From contig PHEF01000010.1 in NCBI GenBank assembly GCA_002842875.1, positions 1 to 64,000 of the forward strand: a stretch of DNA of 64,000 bases. Reading direction: 5' to 3'. Of the stretch, positions 38,406-46,422 are shown one piece after another; the stretch's first letter is position 1; each line of letters opens with the position of its first letter. Origin of the DNA: Alphaproteobacteria bacterium HGW-Alphaproteobacteria-3 (GTDB lineage Bacteria > Pseudomonadota > Alphaproteobacteria > Parvibaculales > Parvibaculaceae). A program made the translations under genes and the position numbers. The notes below the pieces were generated by a model. It worked only from the letters and a program-made list of their open reading frames with translations. It ran no database searches and was not told where the DNA came from.

Positions 38406-40055
38406 ATGCAAGGGCCTGCGCTCACGAGTACTGCGCGCAAATCCTCGGACCGGGCGAGCATGGCTGTTCGCCTGCTGACGGCGAGCGTGTTGATCGCCTT
38501 TGCTTGGGCTCTGGCATTTCCCGTCCATGCGGCAACACCCAAATCGGCAGCGCTTGTGATAGATGCCCATACTGGCGCCGTCCTTTATTCCCGTAATGCC
38601 GACGAGCTTCGTTATCCGGCCTCCCTCACCAAGGTGATGACCCTCTACCTCCTGTTCGAGGGGTTGGAGACCAACAAGTTCACGTTGAAATCACGGATTG
38701 CCATGACGCAGCGTGGCGCGGGCATGCCTCCGTCGAGGCTCGGGCTCCGCCCCGGCGAAACCATCAGCGTCGAGGACACAATCCTCGCTCTCGTCACACG
38801 CTCGGCTAACGACGTGGCCTCGGCGACGGGTGCCTTCCTCGCGGGCACGGAAGACGATTTCGCGGTCATGATGACGAAAAAGGCGCGGGAGCTTGGCATG
38901 TCTCGCACGACCTACAAGAACGCGTCCGGTCTGCCGAACAATGCCCAGAAGACGACCGCACGCGATCAGGCAACGCTTGCAAAGCGTATTCGCGAAGATT
39001 TCCCGCAATACTACCACTACTTCAGCACGGAATACTTCGTCTGGGGCAAGTCTCGTATTGGCAATCACAACCGCCTGTTAGGGAAGTACGAAGGTACTAC
39101 AGGCCTCAAGACCGGCTACACCAACGCCTCCGGCTTCAACCTCACGGCCACAGTGGAGCGCGACGACAAATTTCTGATCGGCGTCGTCATGGGCGGCAAG
39201 AAGGCGAAAATTCGCGATGCCCATATGATTGACATCCTCGACCGCGCCTTCCCCCGAGCGGTGGCGATGAAGGACGGCAACACCCGGTTTGCTGCGCTCG
39301 CACCGGCTCCGAAGCCGATCGTTCGGCCTGCCGGCCTTGTGGCGGACGAGGATCGCTCCGAGCTGTTCCAACTCGCATCCGCTATCGAGGATGACCGCGA
39401 TCCGGATGAAGAGACCTACGCCCAAGGTGCCACAAGCATTGAGATACCGGAGCCCGTCGAAATAGCCGCATTGCCTGTCACCGGGCCCGACCGGCCTGGT
39501 GAACCGGACGCCCTCGCCAACACAGCCCCCGTGGACAGCGTGACGGCCTATGCCGTAGCGGCATTCCACAAGGCCGAAGGCCCCGTGCGCATGGCGGGCC
39601 GCGAAATCGGTAATTTCCTGGTCGCTCCGGCGAATGCGGCGATCAACCCGGATGCCGCCGCGAACCCCCTGCTCCGCACTGCCGCCAACGATCCGGCACG
39701 TCGGGAACCCCAGGCTGCGCAGACATGGCGCGAGGGCGACCCGCTAATCCCGGAGAACACATGGATCATTCAGATCGGCGCCTATGCCGAGCAGTCGGAC
39801 GCTGTAGACAGCATCCGCAAGGCCATGCGCGCCGCACCGTCGGAACTTGGTGACGCCGTACCCGTCACGGTCCCCGTCAAGACGGCTGACAACCGCACGC
39901 TCTACCGCTCGCGCTTCGGCGGTTTCGACGGCGAAAAGGCGGCACGTAACGCTTGCGGTCGCCTCGCCCGCGAGGCGATCCAGTGCATCCCGATCCCGCC
40001 TTCGAATTGGGCCATGCCCGAGCCAGCCGAGAGCAAGGAAAAGCGTCGCGGCTAG
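38406..40055 (+). CDS. D-alanyl-D-alanine carboxypeptidase with C-terminal SPOR domain
   Basis: A 549-residue periplasmic low-molecular-mass penicillin-binding protein (peptidase S11). The signal peptide (VRLLTASVLIAFAWALAFPVHAA) is followed by the active-site motifs SLTK (S73), SAN (S133) and KTG (K235). A long Pro/Ala-rich linker leads to a SPOR domain (WIIQIGAYAEQSDA through LYRSRFGGFDGEKAA), which binds denuded septal glycan. It trims pentapeptides and probably acts at the division site. AGAGGGG supports ATG 38406; ATG 38460, immediately before the signal peptide, is the alternative. Confidence 0.9.
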   Translation: MQGPALTSTARKSSDRASMAVRLLTASVLIAFAWALAFPVHAATPKSAALVIDAHTGAVLYSRNADELRYPASLTKVMTLYLLFEGLETNKFTLKSRIAMTQRGAGMPPSRLGLRPGETISVEDTILALVTRSANDVASATGAFLAGTEDDFAVMMTKKARELGMSRTTYKNASGLPNNAQKTTARDQATLAKRIREDFPQYYHYFSTEYFVWGKSRIGNHNRLLGKYEGTTGLKTGYTNASGFNLTATVERDDKFLIGVVMGGKKAKIRDAHMIDILDRAFPRAVAMKDGNTRFAALAPAPKPIVRPAGLVADEDRSELFQLASAIEDDRDPDEETYAQGATSIEIPEPVEIAALPVTGPDRPGEPDALANTAPVDSVTAYAVAAFHKAEGPVRMAGREIGNFLVAPANAAINPDAAANPLLRTAANDPARREPQAAQTWREGDPLIPENTWIIQIGAYAEQSDAVDSIRKAMRAAPSELGDAVPVTVPVKTADNRTLYRSRFGGFDGEKAARNACGRLAREAIQCIPIPPSNWAMPEPAESKEKRRG

Positions 40056-40064
40056 CGACTGCAA

Positions 40065-40907
40065 TCAGGCGCCCGCTCCTGGCAGCACAGGGAGAGCGAG
40101 TGCTTCCGTGAGCGCCCGGACTTCTGCACGCGCGGCAACGTGAGACATCGACATCTGCGCGTCGACCCCCTCCTCCCTGAGATCGAGCAGCGTAAGCCCG
40201 GAAGGAAACATTTCGCGGAAGATGACGCGTTCGCCGAAGCCCGGCCCGCAACGGAACCCGATCCGCTGGGCAAGCGCATCGAGCACGGCCTCGACCCGTC
40301 TTTTGTTCTTCGCATCGACATGGGAAAGCCGGTTGCGAATGACGATCCAGTCGATCTCACCTCCGTCGGAGACAGCTCTTCTCTTGCGGCACTCCCACAC
40401 CATCTCGCTGTAAACGCTCGGCCCCTTGACCCTGTAGGTCTGCGGATCGACGCGCCCCAGCAGGTCGAAATCCACGAAACTGTCGTTCATCGGTGTGATG
40501 AGAGTATCCGCTCTCGCATGACCGAGCCGTGACAGATTGTTGTCGCTGCCAGGGCAGTCGATCACAAGGAAGTCATTGGTGTCCGAAAGGCGCGCCACTG
40601 TCTCGGTTAGTTCCGCCTCCTCGGCAGCGCTCGCTTCCGCCACCGTTCCGAGCGACGAGCGCATGATGACTGCATGATCAGGCATGACCAGATTGACGTT
40701 CGCAGCGTCCGCCCAGATACGCCTGTTCTCGACATATCGCGTCAGTGATCTCTGACGGCCGTCGAGATCGATCGACCCGACGCGATAGCCCGCATGCAGC
40801 AGGTGCGCGATGACGTGCATGGCGGTCGTCGTCTTTCCCGAACCGCCCTTTTCATTGCCGAGTACAATTACATGAGCGGACCCTTTCGCCCGCAACTCGC
40901 CTGTCAT
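40065..40907 (-). CDS. mipZ: MipZ-like division-plane ATPase (ParA/MinD family)
   Basis: A 280-residue deviant-Walker ATPase: AHVIVLGNEKGGSGKTTTAMHVIAHLL (GNEKGGSGKTT is the characteristic P-loop), VGSIDLDGRQRSLTRYVENR, FLVIDCPGSDNNLSRL, and DTLITPMNDSFVDFDLLG. These match alphaproteobacterial MipZ, which forms a bipolar gradient with ParB and inhibits FtsZ near the poles. ATG 40907 is chosen over 40940 by homology, with GGGCGGGG upstream. It converges with the carboxypeptidase gene. Confidence 0.88.
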   Translation of the reverse strand: MTGELRAKGSAHVIVLGNEKGGSGKTTTAMHVIAHLLHAGYRVGSIDLDGRQRSLTRYVENRRIWADAANVNLVMPDHAVIMRSSLGTVAEASAAEEAELTETVARLSDTNDFLVIDCPGSDNNLSRLGHARADTLITPMNDSFVDFDLLGRVDPQTYRVKGPSVYSEMVWECRKRRAVSDGGEIDWIVIRNRLSHVDAKNKRRVEAVLDALAQRIGFRCGPGFGERVIFREMFPSGLTLLDLREEGVDAQMSMSHVAARAEVRALTEALALPVLPGAGA

Positions 40908-41124
40908 AGCCCCGCCCGATCTCAAAGCCTTCGGCACCACGGCCGAATCGCGCGGAGTTTGGGTGCTTGCGGAGGGAGCGTCAACCGTAGCACCCCGGCA
41001 AGTCCCCCCCCCCTTTCACCACCCCCCTTGCGGCCTCCCCCGTCTCTGCGGCTACACTTGCCACAAGTCCGTGGGCGGAAGCCGCCCTTCACCTTCTTGG
41101 CATCAACTTCCAGGATTCTTTCGA

Positions 41125-42492
41125 ATGAATGGCATGCTCACCCTCGACCAGCTTTCCGACCTGGTTTCATCCGGCGAAATCGACACCGTCGTCATGGCAA
41201 TGCCGGATATGCAGGGGCGGCTGGTCGGAAAGAGGATGGCTGCCCCTTTCTTTCTCGACACGGGCATCCACGCGACCCACGCCTGTAACTATCTCCTCAC
41301 GGTCGACACCGACATGGAGCCAGTCCCGGGCTACAAGGCCGCGAGCTGGGCTCAAGGCTATGGCGACTTCGCGCTGAAGCCCGATCTGTCCACACTGCGC
41401 CGCGTTCCCTGGCTACCCGGTACCGCCATCGTGATCTGCGATACCGTTGACCATCATGGAGAGGACGTCCCTCACGCGCCGCGCTCCATCCTCAAGAAGC
41501 AATTGAAGCGCCTCGCCGCCATGAAAATGAAGGCCTTCATGGCATCGGAGCTTGAGTTCTATCTTTTCGACGAAACTTATGAAGGAGCGCACGAAAAGCG
41601 ATACAGGGACCTCAAGACTCCGAACTGGTACGTCGAGGACTACCACGTCTTCGCCACCACCAAGGAAGAAGGCATCATGCGGGCAATCCGCACAGGCCTT
41701 GAGGGCGCTGGCATTCCTGTCGAAAATTCCAAGGGCGAATGGGGCCCCGGACAGGAGGAAATCAATGTCCGTTATGCCGAAGCGCTGGAGATGGCCGACC
41801 GCCACACGCTTCTCAAGAACGGCATCAAGGAAATTGCATGGCTGCACGGCAAGGCTGTGACTTTCATGGCGAAGTGGAATTACGAGCAGGCTGGGTCTTC
41901 CTGTCATATCCATATGTCGCTCTGGGACGAGAAAGCAAAGGATGCGCACTTCTTCGACGAGAAGGCAGAGCTCTATGGCATGTCCGAACTCTGCCAGAGC
42001 TTCCTCGCCGGTCAGTTGCGCCACGCGCATGAAATGACCTACTTCCTCGCGCCTGTCGTGAACTCCTACAAGCGCTTCGTGACTGGCTCATTCGCGCCGA
42101 CGAATGTTGTCTGGTCAAACGACAATCGCACGGCCGGCTTTCGGATGTGCGGCCAGGGAAAGAGCCTGCGTATCGAGTGCCGCGTCGGTGGCGCCGACCT
42201 GAACCCCTATCTGGCCTATGCCGCCCTTCTCGCCACCGGCCTTCGGGGCGTAGAGCAGAAGCTGAAACTCGAACCTGAATTTACGGGTGATGCCTATGGC
42301 GGCGCGGGTACCTCATCCCTCCCAAAGAGCCTACGTGACGCACTTACGGCGCTTGAAAAATCGGATACGCTCCGCGCTGCCCTCGGCGACGACGTCGTCG
42401 AACACTATCTCCATACCGGGCGGTGGGAGCAGATGGAATACGAACGCCGTGTCACGGACTGGGAATTGATGAGAGGCTTCGAAAGAGGATGA
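41125..42492 (+). CDS. Glutamine synthetase-family gamma-glutamyl-amine ligase
   Basis: A 455-residue member of the glutamine synthetase superfamily outside the GlnA type. Motifs are MPDMQGRLVGKRM, ASELEFYLFDETYE (metal-binding Glu), GEWGPGQEEINVRYAEALEMAD, GSSCHIHMSLWD, NDNRTAGFR and SLRIECRVGGADLNPYLAYAALLA. The family includes PuuA (putrescine), IpuC (isopropylamine) and ethanolamine ligases, so the acceptor here is probably an amine. It overlaps the aldehyde dehydrogenase gene by ATGA and heads a three-gene operon. Confidence 0.85.
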   Translation: MNGMLTLDQLSDLVSSGEIDTVVMAMPDMQGRLVGKRMAAPFFLDTGIHATHACNYLLTVDTDMEPVPGYKAASWAQGYGDFALKPDLSTLRRVPWLPGTAIVICDTVDHHGEDVPHAPRSILKKQLKRLAAMKMKAFMASELEFYLFDETYEGAHEKRYRDLKTPNWYVEDYHVFATTKEEGIMRAIRTGLEGAGIPVENSKGEWGPGQEEINVRYAEALEMADRHTLLKNGIKEIAWLHGKAVTFMAKWNYEQAGSSCHIHMSLWDEKAKDAHFFDEKAELYGMSELCQSFLAGQLRHAHEMTYFLAPVVNSYKRFVTGSFAPTNVVWSNDNRTAGFRMCGQGKSLRIECRVGGADLNPYLAYAALLATGLRGVEQKLKLEPEFTGDAYGGAGTSSLPKSLRDALTALEKSDTLRAALGDDVVEHYLHTGRWEQMEYERRVTDWELMRGFERG

Positions 42493-43883
42493 GCGACACC
42501 CTGAAAGTCATATCGCCGGTCGACGGGAGCGTTTACGCGGAGCGCCCCCTGGCAACATGGGCAGAGATCGACGGTGCATTGTCCGCTGCGAAAGCGGCCC
42601 ACGCTGCATGGAAATATGTTCCTGTCGCGGAGCGCGCCGCGCTTTGCTTGCGCTTTGTCGAAACCTTTCTCGCCATGAAGGATGAGATCGTGCCGGAGCT
42701 CGCCTGGCAGATGGGAAGGCCCATCGCTTTCGGCGCCGGTGAAATGAGGGGCTTCGAGGAACGCGCGCGCTACATGATCGCGATTGCCGGCGATGCGCTC
42801 GCCGATGTCGATGCGGGCCCCAAGGAAGGCTTCCGCCGCTGGGTAAGGCGCGAGCCTGTCGGCACGGTGCTTGTCGTCGCAGCGTGGAACTACCCCTATC
42901 TGATCGCCGTCAACTCTGTCGTACCGGCAATCATGGCTGGCAACACGGTGATCCTGAAGCATTCGGGCCAGACCCCGCTTTGCGCCGAGCGCTTTGCAAC
43001 CGCCTTTGCCAAGGCGGGCGCGCCGGACGGGCTCTTCCAGGCCGTGCATATGAGCCACGAAATGACGGAGCGCGCGATTGCCGACCCCCGCACCGACCAG
43101 GTGATGTTCACCGGTTCCGTCGCGGGCGGACATGCAGTCGTCAAGGCAGCATCGGGCAGGTTCATCAATGTTGGCCTCGAACTTGGCGGCAAGGACCCCG
43201 CCTATGTACGCGCCGACGCCAATCTTCCCTTCGCCGTCGAGAATCTCGTGGACGGCGCCTACTTCAACTCCGGCCAATCGTGCTGCGGCAAGGAACGCCT
43301 CTATGTTCATGCCGACGTCTATGACGATTTCGTGGAGGGCTTCGTCGAACTCACGAAGAAATACAAACTCGGCAGCCCACTCGATCCCGACACGACGATC
43401 GGCCCGATGGTGCGCGCCTCCGCCGCAACTTTCGTGCGCGGCCAGATCGAACAGGCAAAACGCGCCGGTGCCCGGGCATTGATCGGAGAGGCCCGGTTCC
43501 CCGCCTCCAGGGCAGGCACGCCCTATCTGGGCCCGGAAGTCCTAGTCGACGTGAACCATCAGATGGACGTGATGCGCGAAGAAACCTTCGGACCCGTCAT
43601 CGGCATCATGAAAGTCACCTCCGATGAGGAGGCAATTGAACTGATGAACGACAGTCCTTATGGATTAACGGCGTCCGTCTGGACGGAAGACGAAGATGCC
43701 GGGGAAAAGATCGGCGGACAGATCGACACCGGCACATTCTTCCTCAACCGCTGCGACTATCTCGATCCCGCCCTCGCCTGGACGGGCGTGAAGGACACCG
43801 GACGAGGCGCCACCCTTTCGCGCGTCGGCTATGAATTCGTCACCCGCCCGAAGAGCTATCACCTGAGAACGAAAACAAAATGA
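42489..43883 (+). CDS. Aldehyde dehydrogenase (NAD(P)+-dependent)
   Basis: A 464-residue ALDH-superfamily enzyme: GTVLVVAAWNYPYL, TGSVAGGHAVVKAASGR, LELGGKDPAYV (general-base Glu), the nucleophilic cysteine in FNSGQSCCGKERLYVH, and EETFGPVIGIM. It overlaps both neighbours by 4 nt, so it is translated in step with the gamma-glutamyl ligase and the alcohol dehydrogenase. By analogy with PuuC it probably oxidises a gamma-glutamylated amino-aldehyde; this is inference from context. Confidence 0.9.
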   Translation: MSDTLKVISPVDGSVYAERPLATWAEIDGALSAAKAAHAAWKYVPVAERAALCLRFVETFLAMKDEIVPELAWQMGRPIAFGAGEMRGFEERARYMIAIAGDALADVDAGPKEGFRRWVRREPVGTVLVVAAWNYPYLIAVNSVVPAIMAGNTVILKHSGQTPLCAERFATAFAKAGAPDGLFQAVHMSHEMTERAIADPRTDQVMFTGSVAGGHAVVKAASGRFINVGLELGGKDPAYVRADANLPFAVENLVDGAYFNSGQSCCGKERLYVHADVYDDFVEGFVELTKKYKLGSPLDPDTTIGPMVRASAATFVRGQIEQAKRAGARALIGEARFPASRAGTPYLGPEVLVDVNHQMDVMREETFGPVIGIMKVTSDEEAIELMNDSPYGLTASVWTEDEDAGEKIGGQIDTGTFFLNRCDYLDPALAWTGVKDTGRGATLSRVGYEFVTRPKSYHLRTKTK

Positions 43884-45058
43884 TCGACACCTATCCGAGC
43901 CTGAACGGCAACTGGAACTTCCCGACGAAGATGCGCTTCGGACCGGGGCGCATTTCGGAACTTGCGGAAGCCTGCTCGGTAGCGGGGATAAATCGTCCGC
44001 TCCTCGTAACCGATCCTGGCCTGAAGCCGCTCCCGATGATCGCCGAGGCGCTTGCCTTGCTCGAAAAGAACGGCATCCCGCCTGCGCTCTTCACCGATGT
44101 GCATCCGAACCCGGTGGGGTCGGACGTGGAAGCCGGCCTCAAGGTCTTCCGGAACGGAAAGCACGACGGCGTCATCGTCGTCGGCGGCGGCAGCGCGATG
44201 GACGCAGGCAAGGCCATCGCCTTCATGTCGGGACAGACCCGGCCCATGTGGGACTACGAGGACCGTGAGGACTGGTGGACGCGCGCGGACCCGAAAGGCA
44301 TCGCCCCGGTGATCGCCGTGCCGACAACTGCCGGGACGGGCTCCGAGGTCGGTCGTGCCGCGGTCATCACGGATGAAAGCGATCACACGAAGAAGATCAT
44401 CTTCCATCCGAAGATGATGCCCGTCGATGTTATCTGCGACCCGGAACTGACCACTGGCCTCCCGCCGCGCATCACGGCGGCGACGGGCATGGATGCCCTT
44501 TCGCACAATCTCGAAGCTTGGTGCTCGCCTTTCTGGCATCCGCTGGCGCAGGGCGTCGCCCTCGAAGGGATGCGGATCGTAAAGGACTGGCTGCCGGAAG
44601 CAACGAGGCGCGGCAGCAACGTCGAAGCGCGCGCCTTCATGCTGGCGGCCTCGTCCATGGGCGCAACGGCCTTTCAGAAGGGCCTTGGCTCCATGCACGC
44701 GATGAGCCATCCCTGTTCTTCGCTGCGCGGCACGCATCACGGTCTCACCAATGCGGTGGTGATGCCTTATGTGCTGGTTCACAACCAGGCGGCGGTCGAG
44801 GAAAAGCTGACCGCGGCGGCACGTTATCTCGACCTCAAGAAGCAGAGCTTTTCGGGCTTCGTGGATTGGGTGCTGGCACTGCGTGAAGAAGTCGGCATTC
44901 CGAACACGCTGAAGGAAATCGGCATCGACCTCGACGTCATCCCGGAGGCGGCGCCCATGGCACTTGAAGACCCGTGCACCGGCGGCAATCCGCTCCCCAT
45001 GAGCGTCGCCGATTACGAGACACTCTACGCCAAGGCTATTGAAGGGCGCCTGGCCTGA
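43880..45058 (+). CDS. Iron-containing (group III) alcohol dehydrogenase
   Basis: A 392-residue enzyme with the nucleotide motif VIVVGGGSAMDAGKAIAF, PTTAGTGSEVGRAAVI, and the metal-binding region ATGMDALSHNLEAWCSPFWHP, LGSMHAMSHPCSSLRGTHHGLTNAVVMP, all as in FucO/AdhB-type Fe-ADHs. As third gene of the operon it would supply the aldehyde for its neighbour from an alcohol. The physiological direction and substrate are not shown by the sequence. Confidence 0.9.
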   Translation: MIDTYPSLNGNWNFPTKMRFGPGRISELAEACSVAGINRPLLVTDPGLKPLPMIAEALALLEKNGIPPALFTDVHPNPVGSDVEAGLKVFRNGKHDGVIVVGGGSAMDAGKAIAFMSGQTRPMWDYEDREDWWTRADPKGIAPVIAVPTTAGTGSEVGRAAVITDESDHTKKIIFHPKMMPVDVICDPELTTGLPPRITAATGMDALSHNLEAWCSPFWHPLAQGVALEGMRIVKDWLPEATRRGSNVEARAFMLAASSMGATAFQKGLGSMHAMSHPCSSLRGTHHGLTNAVVMPYVLVHNQAAVEEKLTAAARYLDLKKQSFSGFVDWVLALREEVGIPNTLKEIGIDLDVIPEAAPMALEDPCTGGNPLPMSVADYETLYAKAIEGRLA

Positions 45059-45124
45059 CGCCGCCATAATTGAGTTCCTTCGCTCCGGGCGCTATCTTCC
45101 TGCCGGTTTTCAGGAGAGCGGCCG

Positions 45125-45991
45125 ATGACACTCGACACCACAAGCTACAGGACTCCCGTCGCGCGCAGCGCCACCTGTCTCCGCGGGGCGGTTGCCACCT
45201 GGCGCAAGGATGGCCTGAGTGTCGCGCTTGTGCCGACCATGGGCGCTCTACATGAAGGGCATCTGTCGCTCGTCGAACTCGGCCGCACGAAAGCCGACCG
45301 CGTCGTCGTTTCGATTTTCGTGAACCCGACCCAGTTCGCGCCGAACGAGGATTTCTCGGCTTATCCCCGCACGGAAGCGGCCGATGCCGCAAGGCTTGAA
45401 GGCAAGGCCGACCTGATCTTCGCACCAGACGCTGCCGACATGTACCCCGAAGGCTTCTCGACCACGATCTCGCTCTCCGGCGTCACGGAGCCCCTCGAAG
45501 GCGCCTTTCGGCCGACGCATTTTGCGGGCGTTGCCACGGTCGTCGCCAAGCTGATCCTCCGCGCGATGCCGGACATCGCGATCTTCGGCGAGAAGGACTG
45601 GCAGCAGCTCATGGTCATCCGCCGCATGGTCGCAGACCTCGACATCCCCGTCGAAATCCTCGGCGGGCCAATCATGCGGGAAGCGGACGGTCTCGCCATG
45701 TCGTCGCGCAACGTCTATCTCTCGCCGGAAGAGCGGCAAGCGGCCGGTCAGTTGAATGTCATCCTGCGCGAGACGGCAGTGAGCGTCGCCAAGGGAATGC
45801 CGATCTCAGAGGCAACGGCCGAAGGATCGAAGCGCATCCTCGCGGTCGGCTTCGACAAACTCGACTATCTCGAGATCCGCGATGCCGCTTCCCTGGCCGC
45901 TTTTCCGGACAACAAGCCCGCAGGTCCCGCCCGCATCCTCGTTGCGGCAAAGATCGGCCGGACGCGCCTCATCGACAATATGCCGGTCTAG
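45125..45991 (+). CDS. panC: Pantothenate synthetase
   Basis: A 288-residue ATP-dependent ligase joining pantoate and beta-alanine. The N-terminal VALVPTMGALHEGHLSLVE (HIGH-like), VSIFVNPTQFAPNEDFSAYPR, and GEKDWQQLMVIRRMVADL (KxxQ loop) are intact, followed by ADGLAMSSRNVYLSPEERQ (KMSKS-equivalent region). AGGAGAGCGGCCG precedes ATG 45125. It converges with the DUF1489 gene with a 4-nt overlap of the 3' ends. No panB is adjacent. Confidence 0.95.
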   Translation: MTLDTTSYRTPVARSATCLRGAVATWRKDGLSVALVPTMGALHEGHLSLVELGRTKADRVVVSIFVNPTQFAPNEDFSAYPRTEAADAARLEGKADLIFAPDAADMYPEGFSTTISLSGVTEPLEGAFRPTHFAGVATVVAKLILRAMPDIAIFGEKDWQQLMVIRRMVADLDIPVEILGGPIMREADGLAMSSRNVYLSPEERQAAGQLNVILRETAVSVAKGMPISEATAEGSKRILAVGFDKLDYLEIRDAASLAAFPDNKPAGPARILVAAKIGRTRLIDNMPV

Positions 45992-46422
45992 AGCAGCCCC
46001 AACTCTTCCAGCTCCCGGCGCATTTCCTCCGGCATATCGTCCCCGGCCTCGCCCTTTTTTACGTCTGCGGGCGCGTCCTTCGCCTCGAGGTAACGCCAAC
46101 CCTGGAAAGGCCGCCGCTCCTGCCGCCGCGTCGGCACGATCTCGTTATCGAGCACAAGACGGCACCGGCCGATGCCTTCATTATCCGTGAAGGGCTCGAT
46201 CCCGATGAGCTTCTGACGGCAGCGAATGACGCCCTTCATGACCCAGTAGAGCGATCCGCCTGCGAGAAGCTCGTCCGCACGCTTTGGCGCCATACGGGTC
46301 ACATGCGCAAGCACCTGCGGCTGCTTGAGCTTCTTCTTCTCAGCAAGTCGCTCGGCCTGCCATTCTGCAAGATCCGAAATGTCGTCCGCACCGACACAGA
46401 GCTTGACGAGATGAAGCGTCAA
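45988..46422 (-). CDS. DUF1489 family protein
   Basis: A 144-residue protein, MTLHLVKLCVGADDISDLAEWQ, with THVTRMAPKR-like ALAHVTRMAPKRADELLAGGSLYWVMKG, RCRQKLIGIEP and CRLVLDNEIVPTRRQERRPFQGWRYLE. This pattern is DUF1489, restricted to alphaproteobacteria, function unknown. It overlaps the 3' end of the carboxylase alpha-subunit gene by 4 nt and is the last gene of that transcription unit. Confidence 0.86.
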   Translation of the reverse strand: MTLHLVKLCVGADDISDLAEWQAERLAEKKKLKQPQVLAHVTRMAPKRADELLAGGSLYWVMKGVIRCRQKLIGIEPFTDNEGIGRCRLVLDNEIVPTRRQERRPFQGWRYLEAKDAPADVKKGEAGDDMPEEMRRELEELGLL

